A DNA stretch of 23,854 nt from Zygophlyctis sp. KS116 (taxonomy: Eukaryota > Chytridiomycota), in assembly GCA_054661495.1 (NCBI GenBank), contig BAAFSQ010000152.1, positions 1-23,854 on the forward strand, given 5' to 3'. This document shows positions 17,551-23,854 of the stretch, in pieces; within the stretch, counting starts at the first letter, position 1, and every line of letters starts with the position of its first letter. A program made the translations under genes and the position numbers. The notes under the pieces were generated by a model, which was not told the origin of the DNA, searched no databases, and saw only the letters and a list, made by a program, of their open reading frames with translations.

Positions 17551-20500
17551 ATGAATTCTGAAACCATCGATCATCTTACCCAATCTACTTCCTCTGCTGA
17601 AGCCCCAATTGCTGGTATGCAAACCAGATCTATGTCTACTCTTGCTCAACCTAGTCCTACTCCTCTTGCTGCTGCTTAACCTACTGTAGCCACTCAACCT
17701 CATGCATCCACTGCAGAAGTGATCCTTAATGATCATATCATTGAACTTGGAATGGATCTTGCTCAAGCGGTGATACATCAAAATAGCTCTCTGGTAGACT
17801 TTATTTTGGTGCAAATCACTACTGCTAGAAATGCCCTCCTAGCTCTCAATGGAGTTTCACCTCCACCTCCTGCTGCCCCTTCTCCCGCATCAAATGCAAC
17901 TTATGCTTCTGCTACTGCCTTCTCCATAGAGAAGAAAATTCTGTCCTGAATGGACAAGCTACCCCTCTGGAAAACAGGCCATGACCCCCTCCTCTTCTTG
18001 AATGATTTCTCGGACACTTTGGCTTCTCTATTGATTTAGCAGATAAACACTTACGAAAACGTCTTTTCAAGTATGCCTTCAAAAAGGATCCTTCTCTCCG
18101 AGCTGGAGTGAATCACCTGCTTGAAACTTCGGATACTTGGGCTGATCTCTCCAGATCATTTATCCAGGATCGGTTAGGCGTGCATTGGAGATCCGCATTA
18201 AGAAACAAGATCCACCAGCTGAACCCAAACAGGAACGAGACACTTACCGATTTTTGCGATCGCTTCCATCTACTGGTTACTTATACTGGTGACCCACCTG
18301 ATCAATATGCAGCTTCATTAGAAGCAAAACTACCTCGTTATGTGCTGAATGCACTTCCTCTCGCCCGCCGCACTGAGTCGATTGACACTCTTTCCCAAGT
18401 AATGGCATTTACCAAGAGCTTGGACCGGCACGACAACCACCAAGATGAACGCAAATCTACTGATAACAGTCGAAAATACACCGAGCCTAAGGCTCTACCT
18501 CCCGTTGGAAACAAGCCGACAGACCGCTGCACGACACATCCAGAAGCCAAACACACCAACCAACAATGCCGTAATCCTAAGTCCCAGTCAGGAGAAACAA
18601 AGAATCGACCAGGAGACACCAAAAAGACTTGCTACAAGTGTAATGCCCCATGGTCTCGGGAACACTCTTGTGCCACCAAGCCAGGTAAATCAGTGCACTT
18701 TAGTGCAGCAACGAAAAGCGGCTCTCCCGTCATTCAGGAAGAAGAATCTCCAACTGAAACCGCTGAAGGCTTTACTTCCCCCCCAACTATTTGTTCAGTT
18801 ACATCTTGTCCGAACCCCAACGCTCTTATCAACAAAGGCGTTGTCTTGCCTGTCTGCATCGATGGCTGCCAGCCCATAGTCATACTGGACACTGGTGCCA
18901 CAGACTCTTTTGTGTCGTCTACTTATGTCAAAGCTGCAAACTTACCATTAAACTCTTCAGAACTCAGTATCACCTTGGCCAATGGTTCACAGGCGCCAAC
19001 TCTTGGTATCACTCAACTCCTGGAGATTAATGCTAACTTTCTCACCTTCAATCTTTTCTTTATTGTTATGGAACTTCCCCCAGGCATTGATTTCTTTTTC
19101 GGGCTAGACACCCTAGATAAGTTAGGCATATCAATTTCTTACCCGCTGCCAGAAGCAACACCGCCCACTAGTCCTGAAGAGAAACCGCCTTTGGCACTAC
19201 CTGATCCGCAACTCGAATCCAGACGAGAGGACCTTCTATGAAGACATACCTGTTGGTTCTTTTTGTTCACACCCCTCCGCATCTATAACATTAGATAACG
19301 GAGCTGCCTTACCTGCATTCAGACGACAGTATCCGATCCCATTCAAATTACAAGAAGTGGTTGATAATCAAGTGTCTGAGTGGCTCAGGAACAAAATAAT
19401 AACTAGCGCTCCTTCAGACTCCCCATATAACTCACCTTTACTTGTCGTTCCAAAGAAAGGGTCTGCATAGACCCCCGTGTCTTAAACGTTAACCTCAAGA
19501 ATAGTCCTACTCTCACTCCAATCATCGTCGATATATTTAATCAACTAACAAATGCTAAATATTTCAGCGTCCTAGATTATATCCACTCCTTCCATCAATG
19601 GAAGATAGCACCTAAAGATCAGTATAAAACCACATTTACCTGGAAGAATCAAAGATATATGTTTGTAGGGTCTCCTTTTGGCCTCAAACCTCTCACCGGA
19701 TTTATTCAGGACACTCAGAATCAAATCTTTAGAAATTTTCCCTTTGTCTTATGTTACGTTGATGATTTAGTTATTTTTTCTAACTCGTTAGACGAACATT
19801 ATGCGCACCTTGCTGCTGTACTTGAAGCCCTTAACAAGCTCAATTTAAAGCTAAATATTCCGAAGTGTTACTTTCTCGCCTGTGAAATCATTCTTCTTGG
19901 TCACAAAGTGTCACAGAACCAGATAAGTATTGATAAAACTAAACTAGTTAATCTAGCTACTTTACCTTCCCCAACCACTGGATCTGCGATCTCAGCATTT
20001 TTAGGCTTCACCAATTACTTTAGAAATTTCATCCCCCGATATTCTCATGTAGCCTCACATTTGGAAGGCTTACGGAATCTAAAATCATTTCAAATGGACG
20101 ATTCTCAGTTAAACGCTTTTGCAAAACTGAAGACTTTATTAACCAACGCCCCAATATTACACTTGCCAGATTTTTCTCGCCCATTCGTAATCGCTACTGA
20201 TGCCTCTCTCACTGGTATCGGCGCTGTACTCATGCAGTTGAACGATAAGAATGAGAAAAATTACATTAGCTTCCAAAATCGTGCCTTATCTCCCTCTGAA
20301 AGAAATTACTCAGCTACAAAAAGAGAACTCTTAGCAATTATCTTTGCGCTAAAAAAATTTCACTACTATATCTAAAAATAGTTTTACTCTCGTTGATCAA
20401 GATAACCTGATCACTCCGTCCCAGGCTCAACAACAAGAAATCTTACTCAACTCACATCTCTCAGGTCATTTTGGCACTTCAGCCTTAATTCAGAAGATCA

Positions 20501-21730
20501 AGTCGTTAGGGTATAACTGGCACAACTTAGCTAAATCATGTTCTGTGTTCTGACATGTTAAGCAAATGTGTACAATGCCAGCGCTACAATATACAAAAAA
20601 TTGGCTACCGTCCTCTCACTCCGATACATGCTTCCTTGCCTTTCGATCATATTGCGATCGATCTAGCTGGTCCCTTCCCAACATCAGCCTCCGGATTCAA
20701 TTACGTGTTAGTTCATGTGGATTGCCTCACTCGATTCATCATTCTTAGACCATTACATTCAAAATTAGCTTCTGAAGTAGCTCAGCAGTTGTTCTATATC
20801 TGGTCTGATTTCGGTTTCCCAAAGATAATCCAGTCAGACAATGGTGGCGAATTTGTCAATTCTATTATGAAAGCGCTAACTACTAACCTTAGCATAGATC
20901 ATCGCCTAACTACTCCTTACAATCCTAGAGCTGAAGGTTTGGGTGAATCTGCTGTCAAAATATTCAAACAAGTGTTCGTGAAATTGATATTTTCGGATTA
21001 TTCAAGTTGGGAGCAATCTCTACCAGCTATACAATATTTTATTAACTTAAAGGTTCGCGCAGTTCATGGTTCAACAGCCTTTTCGATTATGTTCTCTCGA
21101 CAAGCGAATCCTTTTTCAGATTACAAATCTGCCAAGTCTTTACCTCTCTCACCTTCAGAACTCCGTACTCGATTACAGGCTATTCAACAAATTGTATTCC
21201 CAGCAATATCTGACAAGCTAAAGAATTCGCAAAATGTAATGGCGCAGAAGTTCAATACTAAGCATAAAGTACTAATTGATCCATTTTCGAATGGCTCGTA
21301 CGTCATGCGCATTGATAATACAAGAACAAGCTCTCTTCAGCCCAAGTACGAAGGTCCTTTCAAAGTCCTCAAACGCAACACTGGTGGTTCTTATGTCTTG
21401 CAAGACTCTACTCGTGCTCTTCTGTCTCGTAACTTCCCGCCTGATCATCTCAAACTCATCTCTTATGCCCCTGATTCATCTTCTCAGTCTTATGAAGTGC
21501 AAGCTATTCTTAATCATAGAGGAAATTATAATTCTCGTGAATATCTAGTCAAATGGAAAAACTCAACTTTCAAGGACGCTTGGATCAAACACACTGATTT
21601 TGATGATTTAGATATTATTCGTCGCTACTGGAAACGTCGCTCTATTACGGGTTCCACTCTGATAGGGGATAATGATGTAACAACACCTAAACCTAAAATT
21701 CCTAAGACTAAACCTTATTCTACAACTTAG
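17551..21730 (+). pseudogene. Gypsy gag-pol region, broken
   Basis: Recognisable parts, in approximate positions: a gag region from about 17551, a cysteine/histidine knuckle near 18630-18675 (CYKCNAPWSREHSC), an aspartic protease near 18870-19140 (ILDTGATDSF), RT near 19310-19850 with the catalytic YVDDLVIFS near 19755, RNase H near 20150-20375 (IATDASLTGIGAVL), an integrase core near 20600-21100 (IAIDLAGPF, IQSDNGGEF), and a C-terminal chromodomain near 21490-21650 (YLVKWKNSTFKDAW). The chromodomain defines the chromovirus branch, which in fungi is thought to guide insertion to modified histones. The last part of pol extends into the 3' LTR. Treated as a fossil with about half a dozen breaks. 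I could not identify a standard tRNA primer site after the 5' LTR. Confidence 0.9.
21661..21672 (+). promoter_or_regulatory. Gypsy polypurine tract
   Basis: GATAGGGGATAA lies directly before the 3' LTR, the expected place for the plus-strand primer. It is short and not purely purine, so the call is moderate. Confidence 0.6.
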
Positions 21731-21931
21731 AGGATTCGTCGTCCGAAATCAAACAACTGAACGATAAGAGCAATCTTTTCCTGTTAAATGAGCACAGGTT
21801 TTTACAGATACTCTTCTTCTCTTTCGAGAACATTCTAGAAGCTGCCGCAGCCTATTCTTAAACATGGCCGCAGCCTATTTGCATCACAACAATAAAATTT
21901 TTAGTCTCATTGACCTGCTCTTATCAAAACA
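21673..21931 (+). repeat. Gypsy 3' LTR (259 bp)
   Basis: Partner of 17283-17541, one difference seen. Ends TTATCAAAACA and is followed by the CTATG duplication. Confidence 0.92.
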
Positions 21932-21936
21932 CTATG
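21932..21936. repeat. Target-site duplication CTATG, right copy (gypsy)
   Basis: Pairs with 17278-17282. Confidence 0.88.
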
Positions 21937-22275
21937 GATGCTCAGCTCATCAAAATGTGACTCATAAGATGAAGGTATGCCCACACTTCCAGGAAGATAA
22001 TCCTTTTAAATTAAATGGTGTTGAGGATTCAACAATGTTGAAATATTCATCCTGAGTAAGAAGGTCTATTGGATGGCCTAGGTTTATGTTGCACTTGGTG
22101 TTTTTAAGTCCTGGGTCTATGTCATGGCTCAGGTGGAGCTTATTGGAGTTATCATCTTAAAAGAAGCTTATAGTCTTATACAAGTGTCTGGGATGTTCTG
22201 GATGGTTCTGGCACCCCGAGAGCTTCGTTGATATCTTGTCCCAGAATCTTGCAAACGTCAACTTTTCGAGTGACG
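21937..22275. other. Stretch without a recognisable gene
   Basis: Plus-strand frames are open only in short runs. One short frame at its left end reads CYGCSAHQNVTHKMKVCPHF, starting inside the gypsy target site, and resembles a Cys/His cluster; another near 22070-22215 reads like a hydrophobic domain but has a stop. This is probably decayed mobile or gene sequence; I cannot assign a family. Confidence 0.35.
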
Positions 22276-22854
22276 ATGAATGTGGAGGTTGGCTTAGATG
22301 ATGTATCTCATGATAACTCTAAGAGTGGGTCTGAAGCCTTAGTTAAATTTGTAAATGGTACTACAAACCTTTCCGTCGCGAATGTTGAAACGCTTGACGA
22401 GGTAGTCCAGGTAGACAGTACTATTGGCGGGTCGAATGATGCTCTATTTGACAATGCGTATGTTCATCCATCTCGAGCAGATGTGAACGCCGGAGGTGTT
22501 GACCTGGGCACAGTAGAACTTACAGCTAGTCCTAGATGCCGACCAGAATATACAACCGTAGTAGCTTCCACAGCTTTCGATAATTCGTCCCATTGTCAAA
22601 GCAAAGCTTTGAACGTGGTGAAGCAGTCGATGCGCTTGACAACTAGAGGTTTTCTACCCCCCAACCAATCTTCGGAAAGCGAATTTTCGGCTCAAATGAA
22701 TTACCCGTGTCAACGAACTCCCTTCAGTTTTCTTACCGGAGAGGAAATAAATCTTCAGCCAATTGTACAGTTTAAGTTTCCTGCGAGTTTTTTTCGCCCT
22801 TATTCCAAGACTTTGGATAGATCTCCAGATATTCGAGGAGATTCGTTGAATTAG
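22276..22854 (+). CDS. Unrecognised 192-residue ORF, possibly part of a decayed element
   Basis: Starts at the ATG at 22276; the frame is open a little further upstream without an ATG. The protein is acidic and Ser/Thr/Val-rich in the first 100 residues (VSHDNSKSGSEALVKF, NVETLDEVVQVD), then becomes more basic, with PPNQSSESEFSAQMNYP and RPYSKTLDRSP. I see no known domain, membrane helix or zinc motif. It lies just upstream of a LINE reverse-transcriptase relic on the same strand, so it may be the remnant of that element's upstream ORF. It could also be a fortuitous frame: base composition here is less AT-rich than the host genes, which lengthens chance ORFs. Confidence 0.3.
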   Translation: MNVEVGLDDVSHDNSKSGSEALVKFVNGTTNLSVANVETLDEVVQVDSTIGGSNDALFDNAYVHPSRADVNAGGVDLGTVELTASPRCRPEYTTVVASTAFDNSSHCQSKALNVVKQSMRLTTRGFLPPNQSSESEFSAQMNYPCQRTPFSFLTGEEINLQPIVQFKFPASFFRPYSKTLDRSPDIRGDSLN

Positions 22855-22959
22855 GATAAGAGTAGTTCGCACACTCCCTAGAAGAGTTAGATCTTTATGG
22901 GCTTCCATTTAGAGAGAGGCCATAAAGCTTGTTATAGATAATCCCATGGATTTCGACTA

Positions 22960-23511
22960 TCATGGAAGATTACATATGTGACCTTAATGTGTTCTACAGG
23001 CTAAACCCTTTTCCTTGGCTATCCATGACATGATACGAGAAATTTTCCAAAATTGAAGGTCTTGATTTAAATGCATGGTATTTAGGTGCCAGAACTCTTA
23101 TGGGCCCTACTCCCAAATTGATGGAAGCATTGATCTCAAAACAGTCTGATAAAGTAAACCTAATTAAACATTAGAAAATGCGAAATTTGGTGGCCCACAA
23201 TCGAAGCCCATGACATCAGACAGGTATATAGTCGACGAGCCTTTCATTTAGTGTTAAGTAACGCCGCTGGCACTGAGCTACTCGGGAGTTGTATTGGGTC
23301 AGAATCAGCAAAAGATGCAGTTTTGCAAAAACGTGTAGATAAGATTAAAGAAAGTCTGGCTGCTCTGCAATACGTTGATGACCCTCAATGTGCTCTAATA
23401 TTATTACGAGGTGTATCAGACATACATGGACAACATCTCCTCAAATGCGAAAGAGCTAAAAACAAGGGTCATATCTATCGCCATAATCGCTTCCGCGATA
23501 AACCCTCCTAA
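22960..23511 (+). pseudogene. Non-LTR (LINE) reverse-transcriptase relic, internally deleted
   Basis: Three blocks in the correct order, in shifted frames, match a widespread LINE reverse transcriptase. Near 22997-23057, PFSLAIHDMIREI corresponds to the GPxLFxLAIHD block. Near 23050-23160, LDLNAWYLGARTLMGPTPKLMEAL corresponds to LDxxxWYLDDGTLVG, here with the catalytic Asp-Asp of YxDD replaced by Gly-Ala. Near 23260-23511, GTELLGSCIGS and KIKESLAALQYVDDPQCALILLR form the region after the RT core. That frame then jumps directly to SDIHGQHLLKC and HIYRHNRFRD, which normally form the extreme C-terminus (DxHGxHxLxC, RHNxxRD), so a few hundred residues appear to be missing at about 23410-23420. 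The copy is dead by frameshifts, the internal deletion and loss of the catalytic pair. Confidence 0.7.
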
Positions 23512-23610
23512 TGGACCGAAAAAATTTCTCATAGGAGAATTTTCTTATATAATTATATTTAATCAACTTTAATATTATATATATTTTATACTCTTATTAT
23601 CTAATTCTTA

Positions 23611-23726
23611 TTAACTTCTTTTCCGTATTTGATTTCTTTCAACATTCAACTTTCAATACTCGGAATTTTTTTTAATCTTCTTATCGTATTTAATTTCTTT
23701 CAACATTCAACTTTCAATATTCGGAA
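23611..23726. repeat. Two-copy tandem repeat, 61-bp period
   Basis: The 55-nt unit at 23611-23665 recurs at 23672-23726 with a few differences. Both copies share the exact core TTTCTTTCAACATTCAACTT and end TCGGAA. It lies directly downstream of the LINE relic in very AT-rich DNA. Confidence 0.85.
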
Positions 23727-23751
23727 AATTATAAAAATGCGAAAAAAGGAG

Positions 23752-23802
23752 GGTGCAAATTTTGTTGTACGTACAACAAGAATGGCGCAAAGTTTGTTGT
23801 AC
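23752..23802. repeat. Palindrome plus repeated half-site
   Basis: TTGTTGTACGTACAACAA at 23762-23779 is a perfect 18-bp palindrome. The 19-mer ending in its left half (23752-23770) recurs at 23784-23802 with 17 of 19 matches. This gives three half-sites: two direct and one inverted. Confidence 0.8.
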
Positions 23803-23854
23803 ACACAGAAGACATGCCTAGCCTCCGTAGGATCCGCTACGTAAACTTCGCTTC

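Larger units (their letters stand above)
17283..21931 (+). mobile_element. Ty3/gypsy chromovirus, broken
   Basis: A 4,649-bp element bounded by 259-bp LTRs (TG...CA) and a 5-bp TSD. Protein traces in the order gag, protease, RT, RNase H, integrase, chromodomain identify a Ty3/gypsy chromovirus. The LTRs differ at one position by my reading, so the insertion is young, yet the coding part is broken, with about half a dozen breaks. A defective copy mobilised by proteins of an intact relative would give this combination. Confidence 0.93.

Noticed and set aside
18338-18622. Antisense frame opposite the gypsy gag region
   Set aside because: It has no domain and lies within an identified element; the GC-richer sequence explains its length.
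23694-23854. Open plus-strand frame with CKFCC running off the right edge
   Set aside because: There is no early ATG, it lies within tandem and palindromic repeats, and 53 codons are too few to assign; it could belong to a mobile element beyond the window.
1-23854. CRISPR arrays, tRNA or rRNA genes
   Set aside because: No regularly spaced repeats of CRISPR type and no tRNA or rRNA sequence were seen; the only tRNA-like match is the 12-nt copia primer site.

Overview
The window is eukaryotic DNA, AT-rich, with spliceosomal introns of only 25-33 nt. It most resembles an early-diverging, zoosporic (flagellated) fungus or a close relative. Three observations support this: a trifunctional fungal/animal-type C1-tetrahydrofolate synthase, a long-chain fatty-alcohol oxidase of the fungal/plant type, and a STIL-like centriole-assembly gene, which implies centrioles and hence a flagellated stage. 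No species can be named from this sequence alone.

Layout. (1) 1-775, minus strand: the 5' part of a LINE-type open frame with an endonuclease domain, running off the left edge. (2) 899-11232: a very compact block of host genes. On the plus strand are a long-chain alcohol oxidase (899-3124) and C1-THF synthase (3127-6229), with only 2 nt between them. On the minus strand are the ribosome-assembly WD40 protein Notchless/Rsa4 (6258-7897), an unrecognised 93-residue protein (7947-8228), the STIL-like protein (8276-10495) and an ER membrane J-protein (10576-11232). Most gaps between these genes are 2-80 nt. I resolved 21 tiny introns; with them removed, each intron-containing gene closes as one continuous frame of 499-940 residues.

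(3) 11233-11761: an AT-rich spacer with a small four-cysteine ORF. (4) 11762-21936: a retrotransposon island. A whole-looking Ty1/copia element (minus strand, identical 311-bp LTRs, TSD TGAAG) lies 38 bp from a broken Ty3/gypsy chromovirus (plus strand, 259-bp LTRs with one difference, TSD CTATG). (5) 21937-23854: decayed sequence with an unrecognised 192-codon ORF, an internally deleted non-LTR (LINE) reverse transcriptase relic, a 61-bp-period tandem repeat and a palindromic repeat at the right edge.

The host genes do not form one pathway: they cover lipid oxidation, one-carbon metabolism, 60S ribosome maturation, centriole duplication and ER folding. What links them is architecture: extreme gene packing and miniature introns, next to a repeat-rich island that holds nearly all the mobile DNA. 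The most notable items are the STIL-like gene, the intron size class, the 2-nt gene junction, and a copia primer-binding site that matches the anticodon arm of tRNA-Asn.
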